Shown here: piece after piece, positions 1 through 10,813 of the stretch
Layout: every line of letters starts with the position of its first letter
How positions within the stretch are numbered: the first letter of the stretch is position 1
Source of the DNA: Zygnema cylindricum
Taxonomy: Eukaryota > Streptophyta > Zygnematophyceae > Zygnematales > Zygnemataceae
Assembly: GCA_037447655.1 (NCBI GenBank)
Contig: JBBHKE010002089.1
Coordinates: forward strand, 1-64,000
Direction: 5' to 3'
DNA length: 64,000 nt
Program-made: the position numbers and the translations under genes
The notes under the pieces: generated by a model
Database searches by the model: none
The model's input: only the letters and a program-made list of their open reading frames with translations
Told to the model about the DNA's origin: nothing

Positions 1-121
1 AAAGGCCATTTGTATAAATATGTTGTCTTTGAACAGCCATAACTTAATGCTCGGGTGAGCAAATTCAGTGATTCTTTTTGCTGCGGAATCAAGGGAGTCC
101 AAGCTACATAGAGGTGTAGTC
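1..121 (+). repeat. 3' part of a copia LTR (fragment)
   Basis: This matches the R/U5 part of the LTRs seen later, for example near 16990-17090: a TATA-like TATAAA at 13-18, then the shared stretch around ATTCTTTTTGCTGCGG and a GGGAGTCCAAGCTACA block. The match stops near 121, where unrelated sequence begins. The rest of the LTR lies left of the window or is lost. Confidence 0.7.
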
Positions 122-718
122 GGATGAAGTGCTTAGGATTTCAACTACACCTCCCACGGGGCGAATGATCCGGGCTCGGTCGCTCCTGCTAACCCGCTGC
201 ACAAGCTCCTTCTTTACCTTTAACTCATGGATATTGTGCAAAGCTAAAATTTCCTTACAACCTGGCCGACTAGGATCTGTCAAAATTTTAGAATCCAGGT
301 ATGTCTCCACTATTGGAGCTTTAGACCTAGTATACCGTACCACTTCGGGAAGTGGGCCAAAAACCGTTTCCTTATGTGCCAAAACCTCTTTGCGGGATTG
401 AGGAGCTCCAGCCTGTCGTTCATCCTTTCCCGTTGTCCTGGCCCTAGCGACTTCTGAAAACATAGGGAAGTTCTCGGGAGAAAATACCGGCGGAGGTGGG
501 GGAGATGGTTGCTTATCTGGCTGTTTGGGAGGAGTCTCAACTATGGCAGGCGTAGGCATCATTCCCTTGAGAAACTGCTCTATGTTTAAAGCGGAAGCAA
601 AGGGAACTGCTTCCTCGAGCACTTGCGACTCTTCCTCTTGGGCCACTACTTCCAGCCTCTCCCTTTCTTCTTGACTGACACTTGTAAGATCCCGATCCTG
701 ATCATCCCCTCCGCCCAT
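104..718 (-). CDS. unrecognised acidic, Pro-rich protein (204 aa)
   Basis: I do not recognise this protein. It starts MGGGDDQDRD, has a glutamate-rich N-terminal third, a Pro-rich linker around residues 60-80 including a PSPPPPP run, and a Lys/Arg-rich C-terminal half with no cysteine pattern, membrane segment or catalytic motif I can name. Its last codons overlap the LTR fragment at 1-121, so the C-terminus is probably an artefact of a transposon junction and the true 3' end may be missing. It could be the N-terminal part of a gag-like or host protein. The length and the charged/Pro-rich mix make a chance ORF unlikely but not excluded. Confidence 0.35.
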   Translation of the reverse strand: MGGGDDQDRDLTSVSQEERERLEVVAQEEESQVLEEAVPFASALNIEQFLKGMMPTPAIVETPPKQPDKQPSPPPPPVFSPENFPMFSEVARARTTGKDERQAGAPQSRKEVLAHKETVFGPLPEVVRYTRSKAPIVETYLDSKILTDPSRPGCKEILALHNIHELKVKKELVQRVSRSDRARIIRPVGGVVEILSTSSDYTSM

Positions 719-838
719 GACTGTCTTGAAAAGAGGAACTAAATCTCCTTATAAAAGTACACTACCCTAACCAGCTATCCTCTTTAACTCAAAAGGGGAC
801 AGAGGCTTTTTCAGTACTGTGCTTTTTCCACCGGAAGC

Positions 839-1141
839 CTAATAAATGCTACCCCCCTGACCACTCTCCAAAAAATAGAAAAGGAATGATAGTCGTTCGA
901 TCCGGCCCACAAGAACTCCGGACACAAACCCAACGACGACCACAAGAGTACGCAAATAACTCCCACGCAAAAATATAGAAACAATAAAAATCGGCTCTTT
1001 CAGATTAAACAATATCACCTTGCCCCAGAGAATGGAAATAAGATATAAGTAAATGATAATGGTGAAGCAAGCAAACATACCCGGGAGTGCAACGATGACC
1101 AAACTCAGAAGAAGAAAACTCTCCCAATGGCCCGAAGACAA
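839..1141 (-). CDS. hydrophobic ORF, unrecognised
   Basis: A 100-aa frame with two strongly hydrophobic stretches (about residues 7-38 and 60-82) that could be membrane segments. It lies upstream, on the same strand, of the 104-718 frame, separated by about 120 bases. No family was recognised, and a plus-strand frame (1053-1487) overlaps it. It may be a chance ORF in AT-rich DNA. Confidence 0.15.
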   Translation of the reverse strand: MSSGHWESFLLLSLVIVALPGMFACFTIIIYLYLISILWGKVILFNLKEPIFIVSIFLRGSYLRTLVVVVGFVSGVLVGRIERLSFLFYFLESGQGGSIY

Positions 1142-2824
1142 GTATGAGTCTCCCTCACCCCTCGGTTCCGTCGTATGGATCCGACAAGACTCTTATAAGT
1201 TTCAAACAGCAAAAGTCCAAACCGCCCAAAGAGAGGTTAGTGCCAACCACCCACCAGAGCTACGATTTCCACAAAAGACAATCCAAAACAAAGATGGCAA
1301 TAGAGTCAACGACACAATGCAACATTACTCCAACAGAAAGGTTGATTTAATTCTCTGGGGGTTTTCTCATGAGACAGTAGTGAAAAAGCAACCTGTCTCC
1401 TTCAACCCCAAGTGTCTTATACAACAAAAGTCTGTCTTATTGAATCTGCCAAAGTCAAAGCAATGCTCAAAGCCAATCAGCTGCTAGCAATTGTTATCGT
1501 ACGGACCCAAGACAAACCAGGCTGTACTACACTCAGGGCAAAGAGTTAGGTTGGCTCCGGCCAAATGGACAGCCAGAGGTCCCTGTATGGTACACTAGTC
1601 AACAACAAAGTTATGAATTGATGTGAAACGTCTAACTTTGACCCGGTGATTTAAATGCTCTGCCCGTCTGTTGGGCCTGAACTAACATCCTAGTGACAGA
1701 TAACAGCAAGATCTACGGGACAATCCCAAAGGCTGCATGCCGTTCCACAATGTACCCCTCCGCTAGAGCTACATAGAACGGATGCCATGTAATGAAGCCG
1801 TCACCTTTGCATCTGACTAACTCCGCAGTTAGACCTATGTTTAAGGTGAACTGAAGTGCGTTGGGCTCCACTATGAAAATACAAAGTTCTGATCCGGCGG
1901 GTTGTCCTCCCTTTCCTCTGTACGCTAGAATCCGTACATGAGGGAGGACGAGTCCTTGTAACTCCTCAAAGTGCAAATGTGTCGAAAACGCACAACGGCG
2001 TTCCTTGTTGGTAGTTAGTCTAAACCTGCAGCGTATATCAATGTACGGGGAAGCGTTAGTCCCAATTAATACGTAGGACGAATTAAGGAAAGATCAGCTT
2101 GGGCTCGTGGAAACAATAAACGGGGCTTCAAATACCATTAGACTAATGCGAGGAGGAAGTATGTGAGAAACCACTCCGTTTTATTTGGTAGCTCACTTTA
2201 GCGTCAATTACTTTGTTGCGTGAACCATATCATGGTAGAGACCCCGTGCCATGTTAATAAGGAAGTAAGTGAATTTATTTGGAGTCAATAGGCTAGTTGC
2301 AAACAAAGTGTAGGCGCTTGAGAAGTAGAAAACGTGTCAAATATAAGCGTAGATGTAAAGGAAATGTGAATTGGTCAAACGTCAAACGAAGTGTTAAAAA
2401 CGTTGGTGTGGCTTGTAACGACGCATTGGCCTCGAGCTTAATCGGACCACCAACGAAGATAAACATGCGATTGAATAAAATATAGCCGGTCCAAGAGACT
2501 ACAAAAAAAAAGCTTTCGTTAGTTGCTGTGCTATGTGGTGTCGCAGATGAAAGTTGTAGTGGGTAATGACAGGTGAACCATGTGGAACTTAATTTTGGGG
2601 GGTTCGACGAAAGTAATGCACGAGCTGAGAGGAATTCATCGTGAAACGGAAATAGGTTTCCTCCAAAAGAGGTGCCTCCAAAAAGATCTCATCCACGAGT
2701 GGTACTCATAGATTATAAAGGTGGGAACATTATTGAGGGGACCTCTAAGAGGAAAAGTAAGAGAGCTCAGCTGAAAAAAAGGCACGAACAAAAGAAAGAT
2801 TTGGTTTATGATGGACGTTGCATG
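1142..2824. other. no recognisable gene
   Basis: Only short frames occur here (for example 1713-1976 minus, 2297-2485 plus, 2672-2911 plus). None shows a motif I recognise. No LTR, tRNA or tandem repeat was seen. Confidence 0.5.
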
Positions 2825-3198
2825 TCAAAATTCACGGAAGAGAACGTTACGGTTAACAGTGTTGAAAGCGTTAGCCACATCCATTTGAAGGACCACCCAA
2901 TTTGGATGTAGATAAAAGAAGGCTTCGAAATCGTGGATAATTGCCTCACAACCCCCTTTAGTAACAACGCAAACGGGTGTGGTGAAAATCGTGAAAAGCC
3001 CCATTAGAATTGGATGCAAATAGGGCGGTAATACGAACGATAGGACAAATGCCTCCCAACACGCTTAGAAACACCCAAAAGATGGGCCAATGAGAGAACA
3101 CGATGAGGAATGTGAATGCGAGCCATCTCAAAAAACCACTTTAAACAAAAGTTAAAAACCTTAGGGATGTGGTTCCGATCATCAATAGATAAAACCAT
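2825..3198 (-). pseudogene. non-LTR (LINE-like) reverse transcriptase fragment
   Basis: The minus strand reads a GGCEAIIH stretch followed by VVLQMDVANAFNTVNR. This resembles RT motif A of LINE-type reverse transcriptases, in which an Asp is followed by a NAFN-type motif. An overlapping frame immediately upstream (3198-3004) gives a degenerate RT segment ending in YYRPICIQF. The two parts are in different frames, and no endonuclease or later RT motif (the xADD box) was found downstream. It is a short decayed fragment, not a working element. The family call rests on the motif-A context only. Confidence 0.55.
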
Positions 3199-3377
3199 TG
3201 AGTTTCATTCGCATAAAATGCTCGCATGTAAAGCCCCACAAATATTGAATATGCACACATAACAAAATTCAAAAGGCTATAAAATGCGTCGACCGACTTT
3301 GACCTCAAAATCAATTGAAAAACATTTAAATAAAAATACTACTATAAGTAAATCAAAACGAAACAAAACTCATTTCG

Positions 3378-4204
3378 TGTGTTTCAGACAACACAGATTA
3401 CTCCAAACTGAACAGAATCACCTCAAACTGCACCAATAAGCATTATACCATATACACTATAAACTCCCAAAGTTACAGCTAAATCCACCAAGGAATCTAG
3501 AAGATATAGGCTCCAGAGTTTCACAAAAACAGCTGACAGCTTCACAAACTAACCACTTAGACTGCTCACAGAATCTTACAGAGATACTGGAATATAATGA
3601 AACTTCACACATATATATATTCTATATCATAGAATATATCCACAAAGTTTCACATGAAAGCACGAAACAGAGTGATCACACCAACAGGTCAAAGATGCAG
3701 AAAACAGTCTGCCATTGCTTTGATAAACTTGACTGCGATACATAAAATAATCTAAGTCCTGCAAGTTATACTCAGAGTACGGAGGCATACCAGCCGTACT
3801 GTATCTACTCTAATAAACTAATTAGTCAATAGGACAAACCTCTCTTTTACAGAATATTTACACCGCACTCTTCGTCTGTCAAAAACCAAGCTACCACTAA
3901 GCAACTACTAAGCTACCACTACCGTACAATCATCATTACTCGAGATCTATCCTAGTCATATTATCCGCAGCTGCGCTAGCTGCGCTGGCTGCGCTGGTTG
4001 CGCTTGTCCGTACGGATCATACAAATAGCCGCAGCTGCGTTGACTTAACTTCGTCGCAGCTACGCAGTACCGACGGCGCCTATTCTAACATTCCGTTTAT
4101 TGTACATCGGATCGCTTCACGATCCGCCGTCCATTTGTCACAGCTTGTTCACACCACTCAATGAGTCTTTTACGTCACTTTAATTATATCAATCCGTTCG
4201 CTCC
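3378..4204 (-). repeat. E 3' LTR (shared part)
   Basis: This repeats 6850-7686 with few differences. It holds a run of GCTGCG-type short repeats around 3967-4060 and the near-palindrome GTCCGTACGGAT near 4006-4017, a module also found in the LTRs of element F. The minus-strand end is ...GAAACACA, compatible with a terminal CA. Confidence 0.75.
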
Positions 4205-5075
4205 GATCGGCAGATCATTGACCTCATATTGAATCAGCGATTCTGGTAGCTGTCTTTTACGCCTGGCGGGCAAAACAGCACCGAAAATTTAGTTCGTGCA
4301 GCCATAAAATATGCGTGTAATGTTGCTCGCTTTCTTATTTCGTGGTTGATATGCGCGATGTAATACAGTCGCGGCGCGTGTCTTGCTATCTTTCTGTTTC
4401 TTTCGTTCCATCCCGCGATTCTAACTCCACCTTCTTCCTCCTCTGCTCTCATGAGACTAAAGCCGTTACACTCCCCTAAAGCTGGACTCATTGTTTTGTA
4501 CGTGTTTCCACCTAACGGATGTGAGATAAAGTTTGGTATTCAAAATTTGTCAATCCACGTTCATCATACAATAAATTTGTCAGGGCGCTGCATTGCTCTT
4601 GCTGGTGCCGGCTTAGTCGCTTGCTGCCTTCTTGCAAAAAGTGTCCTGTAATAGCTCCCCTTACGCCATAAATGCACTTGAATGTTTAGTTGCCTGTACC
4701 TGGAATAAAATAATCAGCGTGTAAGTGTTATATGACACAACTCCTTGTGCTGCGCTGCTATGCTGCGTCGCTGTTCGCGACGCGAACTTCTTCTGATGAT
4801 TCTCCACTGCTTTCGCTGCGTTCTACCATGTCTCCCGAAATTTTCGTTCCTGAACAAGTCATTGCTTCCACCACCTCTTCGTCTTCAAAAATACATAACT
4901 AAATCTTTTTTTTTTCTTTCAACTAACTCAACAAGGAAGAATACAAATCTAAAGTCCAACCAAAAACAAATAGAATGTCAAACAAAGTTGTCTTTATAAG
5001 ACATGCCTGTAAAATAAGTTTTTCAAAACTAAGATTTCTCTAAATTCACATTCTTCAGAAATATCCTTCAGAAAA
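4205..5075. other. E 3' region, no gene seen
   Basis: It lies between the shared LTR block and the charged ORF. Part (to about 4652) may be the rest of the 3' LTR. No RNase H or RT motif is visible on the minus strand. The frames at 4234-4491, 4451-4651 and 4745-4999 are short and without motifs. Confidence 0.4.
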
Positions 5076-5880
5076 TCATTTCTCCCGCTCTCTTTTCTTG
5101 ATCACTTTCTGAGCATGTTTTCTTCTGCCCTTGATCCTTTGAATATTACATCTTCTTTTTGTTTTCTTCATGATCTTTTGTCTTGTTTGAAAGTTTACAT
5201 TTCTGTCACAATTTTCTACTAGTTTAAAGACACAAATACTAGTTTTCTGTTTCTCCTTTATGTTTTTCTTCATAGATTTGCGACTTCCATCAACTTCTTT
5301 CATCTGAGAAATTTTAATTTTGATTCTTCTTCTTTTCAGCTGCACTCTTTTAACTTTTGCATGTCTTTTCAGCTGCACTCTTTTAACTTTTCCCACAAAC
5401 TTCTTTTCTCACTCCAATTTTTTGAACAGTTTTTCTTTGTTTTTCTCCTAGTTCACCAATTTTCATGGCCACCTTACTTCTAATTTTTGCTTCTAAGTGT
5501 CCATCTCTTCCCCCAACTCCTCTTGCTTTAGTTAACAAATTTTCTTGTAAGCAATTTTCACTCACAGATTTGTCATCTGATAAGGTCACAGAAATCGTGT
5601 CCTTCTCTCTTTCGTCCTTCACCACACTATCTTCGGTGACATAACTCCTTCCACCAGTTTCCACATTATACACCTCATTCCTAATTCCAGTTTTCTTCAT
5701 ATCTTCGCTCGGTCCTTCTAGAAAAATTGGGTTTAGTTTATTAGTCTTTACGTCTAAGTATTTTTCGGCTTCCACTTCCAAGTGACCTTCACTTCCTCTA
5801 ATTTCTCTTACTTCAAACAACTCTTCCTCCTGTAACTTTTTGTTACTCACCAATCTGACGTCGGGAAAAGGGACAGACAT
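5076..5880 (-). CDS. E downstream charged ORFs (unknown function)
   Basis: Two minus-strand frames, 5880-5383 (165 aa) and 5396-5076 (106 aa), follow gag directly and overlap by 14 bases in different frames. The first is mixed acidic/basic. The second is very Lys/Arg-rich, with a short internal repeat of VKRVQLKR near its start. They occupy the place where protease, integrase and RT would be in a complete element, and none of those motifs is present. Elements A and C also have a charged region after gag, but I see no clear sequence match to E. Function is unknown; a basic nucleic-acid-binding role is only a guess from composition. Confidence 0.4.
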
Positions 5881-5889
5881 TAAATCCTT

Positions 5890-6807
5890 TTATGTCACCT
5901 CCTCCTTTACTCCATTCCAAACACCACAGAAGGTCGGTAAATATATAAATTCGTCAACACACGGTAAATGCCTTTTGTCATTTGTCGAGTCTTGTCTCTC
6001 ACTCACGAAAGCACTTGATTCCTTTCTTGTTGGGGTTCGAACTAGTGTGTTGTCCCATCCATCTCTGAAATTCCCTGTAACACATGCACTTTTATACGAT
6101 GGACATACCCTGGAGGTATGTCCTAAATCATTACAGTAAAAACAATTCGTTGGCCGATCTCCGAACTCACTGTTACCTTTAAATTTCTGAAACTGAGACT
6201 TAGATTCCTTTATATTCCTTTCACTTGATAAAACCTTTCTATTAGCCTCTTCATCTAGAATAACTCGTCTAGCTACAGTTATACTCCAATCATTTTTATC
6301 AATTAAAGTCAATCGATCTAGTGCACTCTTATATTCTTTAGGTAGACTTCTCATTAACAAGATTTCTTGTTGAGCATCTGTAAAGTTTCCCCCTGCCAAA
6401 TCATTTTCTGCAAATAATACTTGTAAGTCAATACAGTGTTTCTCCATACTACCTCCTACATACTTGTGTTCAACTATTTTGGTAACACTACTAAGCCAAT
6501 GATATAAAGACGTCTTTGCATACATACATTCTAAGCTCTTCCATAATTCAGTTGCCCTTTTAAAATTTAGGTATGACATTACCAGATCCTCAGTCAAGGA
6601 GTTCTTGATAACCCTTAGACACTCATGATTTTTCCTTTTCCATTCATTTGATGTTTCGGCCAAAGTACCGTCCACCACATCCATTAGCTCCATCATCTCG
6701 AAGTAGCTCTCAAGCGCACACTTCCAGTAGTGATATTTTGATCCATCAAATATAGGTAGCCATGGGTGTGGTCCCATAACCTGTTGTCCATAGCCTATTT
6801 CAGCCAT
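5890..6807 (-). CDS. E gag polyprotein (copia, UBN2 type)
   Basis: A 305-aa capsid/nucleocapsid protein that would build the virus-like particle. The N-terminal block has the copia gag layout: PIFDGSKYHYWK, then ELWKSLECMY and LLMRSLPKEY in order, typical of the UBN2/retrotran_gag fold. A CCHC zinc knuckle CFYCNDLGHTSRVC (C-x2-C-x4-H-x4-C) lies near residues 220-233. Start is taken at 6807; a second possible start at residue 11 (MGPHPWLPIF) aligns with the gag start of elements C, D and G. The frame is open throughout. It sits directly inside the 5' LTR and is followed by the charged ORFs rather than by pol. Confidence 0.85.
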   Translation of the reverse strand: MAEIGYGQQVMGPHPWLPIFDGSKYHYWKCALESYFEMMELMDVVDGTLAETSNEWKRKNHECLRVIKNSLTEDLVMSYLNFKRATELWKSLECMYAKTSLYHWLSSVTKIVEHKYVGGSMEKHCIDLQVLFAENDLAGGNFTDAQQEILLMRSLPKEYKSALDRLTLIDKNDWSITVARRVILDEEANRKVLSSERNIKESKSQFQKFKGNSEFGDRPTNCFYCNDLGHTSRVCPSYKSACVTGNFRDGWDNTLVRTPTRKESSAFVSERQDSTNDKRHLPCVDEFIYLPTFCGVWNGVKEEVT

Positions 6808-6849
6808 GGATTACTCACGGAAACACCCACAGACTACCTCAAAAACAGC

Positions 6850-7686
6850 TGTGTTTCAGACAGCACAGATTACTCCAAACTGAACAGAATAACCTCAAAC
6901 TGCACCAATACGCAGTATACCATATACACTATAAACTCCCAAAGTTAAAGCTAAATCCACCAAGGAATCTAGAAGATATAGGCTCCAGAGTTTCACAAAA
7001 ACAGCTGACAGCTTCACAAACTAACCACTTAGACTGCTCACAGAATCTTACAGAGATACTGGAATACGATGAAACTTCACACACATATATATTCTATATC
7101 ATAGAATAACTCCACAAAGTTTCACATAAAAGCACCAAACAGAGTGACCACACCAACAGGTCAAAGATGCAAAAAACAGTTTGCCATTGCTTTGATAAAC
7201 TTGACTGCGATACATAAAATAATCTAAGTCCTGCAAGTTATACTCAGAGTACGGAGGCATACCAGCCGTACTGTATCTACTCTAATAAACTAATTAGTCA
7301 AAAGGAAAAACCTCTGTTTTATAGAATATTTACACCGCACTCTTCGTCTGTCAGAAAACCAAGCTACCACTAAGCAACTACTAAGCTACCACTACCGTAC
7401 AATCATCATTACTCGAGATCTATCCTAGTCATATAATCCGCAGCTGCGCTAGCTGCGCTGGCTGCGCTGGCTGCCCTGGTTGCGCTTGTCCGTACGGATC
7501 ATACAAATAGCAGCAGCTATGTTGACTTAACTGCCTCGCAGCTACGCAGTACCGGTGGCGCCTATTCCAACATTCCGTTTATTTTACATGGGATCGCTTC
7601 GCGATCCGCCGTCCATTTGTCACAGCTTGTTCACACCACTCAATGAGTCTTTTACGTCACTTTAATTATATCAATCCGTTCGCTCC
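6850..7686 (-). repeat. E 5' LTR (truncated)
   Basis: Direct repeat of 3378-4204 with scattered substitutions. It carries the same GCTGCG-rich module (about 7440-7490). It ends abruptly at 7686 against unrelated bases and then the truncated 3' LTR of element A, so its outer (U3) end is probably missing. Confidence 0.75.
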
Positions 7687-7784
7687 CCCAATCCGTGAAT
7701 CTATTCAAACCTCCATATTAGATCCCATTAGCAGTTACGGGCAAACTGTCTTGTTCGCACGAAACTGACTTTTCAAAACAACAG
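7687..7784. other. junction between truncated E and A LTRs
   Basis: About 100 bases between the end of the E repeat and the first clear match to the A LTR. Part is probably diverged A LTR. No gene. Confidence 0.4.
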
Positions 7785-8015
7785 GTACCCGGATCAAATC
7801 CTTGGTCGTCAAACCTTTTAGATAACTCTATCAAGATTTGCCTTCTTGTCCTCTTTGGACAGCCTAGGCAGCCATGGATCCAACTCCTCTTCAAGTCTTC
7901 AGTGACTGCGACAAGTGTGGGGACTTGAGTGAAGAGTTAGAGGCAGGATGTCACTGTCCCCTTTTTGCCTTTTTTTTTACAATCTCTAGACCTAGAAAAT
8001 ATTTAATTTTCCACA
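7785..8015 (-). repeat. A 3' LTR (truncated)
   Basis: It matches the outer part of the A 5' LTR (about 12155-12387): GGTACCCGGATCAAATCC near its left edge, the AGGCAGCCATGGATCCAACTC block, and a minus-strand start TGTGGAAAATT after a polypurine stretch. The inner two thirds are lost at the junction with element E. Confidence 0.75.
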
Positions 8016-8057
8016 CTACCCTTATTTTCTAGTCTAGTACTTTCAACTCCCATCATA

Positions 8058-8065
<8 letters not shown>

Positions 8066-8099
<34 letters not shown>
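8066..8099. repeat. (TA)n microsatellite, about 17 units
   Basis: Uninterrupted alternating TA in the 3' part of element A, downstream of its last ORF. Element C has no such tract at the equivalent place. Confidence 0.9.
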
Positions 8100-8101
<2 letters not shown>

Positions 8102-8147
8102 CTTTCCTTTTTCCTTTTTTTTCTTCATGAAGATTTAAGCGAATACT

Positions 8148-8336
8148 TTAATATTTAAAAAAGTGTATTAGATGACCAAAAATAATTTCATCTTGTCGAT
8201 CATACATATTATTTTGCATGCCACTTTTCATAAATCCGATCAAAGATTTTATCCACCTCCTCCCCTTTTCATCCAACCAGATTCTACTTTCCCTTTTGAA
8301 TTTCCAACAATCAGCCCCATCCCCAACCTGTAACAC
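8148..8336 (-). CDS. A conserved tail ORF (RNase H remnant plus unknown)
   Basis: A 62-aa frame with QVGDGADCWKFKRES and later GFMKSGMQNNM. Element C has the same block at about 18946-19075 (QIGDGAGCLNCKRES and GFMKSGMLNKM). The first part resembles the copia RNase H stretch GYVLYMGDGACCWSSK of element D, without the catalytic residues around it. The conservation between A and C shows that this truncated tail was already present in the family's ancestor. Confidence 0.5.
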   Translation of the reverse strand: MLQVGDGADCWKFKRESRIWLDEKGRRWIKSLIGFMKSGMQNNMYDRQDEIIFGHLIHFFKY

Positions 8337-8676
8337 ATACCAGGATGATAACCCTTTTACAGGCTCATCTTAACAAGCGACATCACTCCAAGTAGTGATG
8401 TCAAATCCATCCACCTCCAAATATTCCCAAAAAACACTAGTCCCCACTAAGTTCCTCATAAGATCTACATCTCCCGTACTCATATTTTTATCCATGATAA
8501 ATACCCCATTTTCTGAACTTCCTTCATTCTCTCCCATGGAATTCTTTCCACTAACTTTCTATTTTAATTCCCAATAAATATTTTTTCTCCCCTAAACCTT
8601 TAATCAAATATTTCTCTTCTCCCCTATCCTTTAAAACCTCTTCGAGTTTCACTTCTCCCCTTTCCTCGGAATCCGT

Positions 8677-9992
8677 TCAAGTCTCCTTTTCCGACCAGTT
8701 TTCTGTTTCCCTATTATCTATAAAATTAGCCTCATTAATTTTATCTTTCCCGTTTTCACTTATGGATCCTAGATCTGAAATTCTTATTTCTAAGTCATAC
8801 ACTCTACACTCCTCGACAACCTCAAGTACCTCCTCTCTCTTTACTTCCCTTATACCTCCAAAAGTACACTGTTGCTTTCGTGGAATTTCTGTGTGCTTTT
8901 CTCTCTTCCCCATACTACTAATCCGGAGAAGCTCTAAAATACCTTCATCCTCTTTCTCCTCTTCCCCTTCTTCCTCCTCATCCACATTCCAACTTCTAAG
9001 TTTTTCCAAACAAGGGCATTCCTCCATATAATGACCCGGTTCCCTACAAAAGAAGCAAACTCCTTTTTCAAATCTCCCCTTTCTTTTCCTCTCCCTCTCT
9101 TTCCACCAAAGTTCCGATAAGGTTTACCTTTGGCTTTCTTCCTCTCATCACGCTTCCGTTCGTCACCACCGTTCCTCTCATCATGCATCCGCCAATCACC
9201 ACCAGGTGTAAATGCAATCACCCTGTCACTTCCCCTTCCAAGCTCCAAAGTGCTTTCCCTCACAAGAATTATCCCCATGGTAAAGCTCCAAGTCCACGAG
9301 GAGCCATTTATTGCCTGCATAAGACAAATGATGTTTTCGTACTCATCTGGGAGTTTCATAAGTAGTGAATTAATCTTACTCTCCTCAGATTCTACACATC
9401 CCGTACTAGCAAGCTCAACATATAACGCAACAATATCATTGCAAATTTCTATCATGTTAACGCCTTTATAAACATAGGCCTCTATTTCCTGTTTTACTAA
9501 TTGCAGCCTCTGAATAGTGTCATTCTCATAATTCTGAATTAGTGCTTCCCATATCTCTGAAGACTTGGTTAGACTTAAAAGAGTGATAGCTATGGACTTA
9601 GAAACATATCTAAGTATTAGATTTTTTGCTATAGTGTTTTTGTATTCCCATATTTTTCTGTCATTTTCTTCAGTTTTAATCCCTGCAAGTGGTATCAAAG
9701 CTGAGAGCCTAGCTCCCCTCACTATAGGTGTCCCTTTTTCTTTCTCCCCTATTTCCCCATCCACGGAAAGATTTTTCCCTTCACCTTCCGTTGCATCTCA
9801 ACTCCGGTTGATATTCTGGGCAGCCTCAGATAATTCTCCATAGTAAGCTCCTCCAAAGCCAGGTGGTGGACATCTCACTTGTATTGAAACAATTCCCCAT
9901 AAGTGGTTCTCGAAAAACAATCCCTCCATTGTAAACTCCCAATAAGTGAAGTCTGTTACACCGAACATAGGCACCCTAGATAGTGGGCCCAT
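8677..9992 (-). pseudogene. A gag plus charged region (broken)
   Basis: Gag begins MGPLSRVPMF at 9992, using the ATG inside the primer site; the LTR-borne ATG is out of frame here because of one extra T. Pieces: 9992-9798, then 9764-8934, then 9027-8677 in a shifted frame. The middle piece carries the UBN2-like core (KIWEYKNTIAKNLILRYV, LLMKLPDEYENI). The zinc knuckle is split by the frameshift: the CxxC part is garbled and the end is read as YMEECPCLEKL in the next frame. After it comes a Glu-rich stretch and the linker EIPRKQQCTFGGI, which in element D leads straight into the protease. Here it runs into charged sequence instead. Confidence 0.75.
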
Positions 9993-9996
9993 AACC
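9982..9996 (-). promoter_or_regulatory. A primer-binding site (half-tRNA-iMet type)
   Basis: The minus strand reads GGTTATGGGCCCACT directly after the LTR end TTTTCA. It is complementary to the anticodon arm (loop ...CCCATAACC) of initiator tRNA-Met rather than to a tRNA 3' end. One base at the end differs from GGTTATGGGCCCACC in C and G. Confidence 0.7.
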
Positions 9997-10813
9997 TGAA
10001 AACTCTGTGACCTCCATTGGCCCTCAGAGTAGGCAGATCAAAGAAGCTAATCTAGATAGTGCCGACTCCTAACTTGATATAAACCCAAATGACTTACCCT
10101 TTGACAGTCAAAACTCCAATATAGATTCACCCCTGTGAAATAACACTTTCTGTGTGCTTAGTTCCACCACAGAATGCAAAGTTATAATATAAGATTTTGA
10201 CACATTCACTCACTTTGACTTTTCCTTATAAATACAGCCACTTTGGCAAACAAAAACTCTGAGCGACTACACACCTTTGCAGTTTGGACTCCCTTGAGTC
10301 CGCAACAAAAAGAATCACTGAAAATGGTGAAGTAAATTGATAGTTATGGCTGGCCAAAGTTTGCCATTTATACAAGGTGCTCTCTGGGAGAGGAAACTAC
10401 CTACCCAAAATTTTCTAAGTCCTTTTCCCTCTTTAAAACTCTATCTACTGAAGTACGGCACCAATCGAATTACTGTATTGTATAGAAAAGTACAAGTACC
10501 GGTGTACTTTCTGTACAACCATCGTACGACATGGCAAAAATGTCGACACGTGTCATAGCCGGATTTGTTTCCTCTATCTCCTGAGACGCCGCAATCCTAC
10601 ATTTTCACGCCCCATGTCACATGACGTGGCGATTGTTGAAAAACGCCCCAATTACATGTTCCGTGATCGCGGCGCCTATCGTGGCCGTCCGATCAAACCG
10701 GATACAAGTGTAGCCGTTGAAAATACACGCGCGATATTTGTTTCGTGTTCGAAACAAATGCGCGGTATCCATTTTATAAAATACATTAAATCGTACTCTG
10801 TACTATACAAAAC
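9997..10813 (-). repeat. A 5' LTR, 3' part
   Basis: It begins (plus) TGAAAACTCTGTGACCTCC, the LTR end in minus orientation. It contains a minus TATAAA at 10367-10372, the conserved palindrome at 10736-10759 and a GACGTGG stress-box-like motif near 10624. It is cut at 10813 by the inverted LTR S and continues at 12012. Confidence 0.75.

Larger units (their letters stand above)
3378..7686 (-). mobile_element. Element E: gag-only copia-like LTR element
   Basis: Long, nearly identical direct repeats (3378-4204 and 6850-7686) flank a minus-strand interval with a copia gag and a charged downstream ORF. No protease, integrase or RT was found. Orientation comes from the gag next to the right repeat. 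The right (5') LTR is probably truncated at 7686, where it abuts a truncated LTR of element A. The left LTR may run on to about 4652, where a purine tract (4653-4664, minus AAGGGGAG) resembles the polypurine tract of the other elements. No target duplication can be tested because the right end is missing. Confidence 0.7.

Noticed and set aside
1053-1487. 144-aa plus ORF as a gene
   Set aside because: No motif, no similarity I can name, overlapped by an opposite frame; AT-rich chance ORF is as likely.
4745-4999. 84-aa plus ORF
   Set aside because: Low-complexity, Leu/Ser/Lys-rich, no motif; inside the 3' region of element E on the opposite strand.
8066-8099. (TA)n as a replication origin or matrix site
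   Set aside because: A simple microsatellite in element A; nothing else supports a function.
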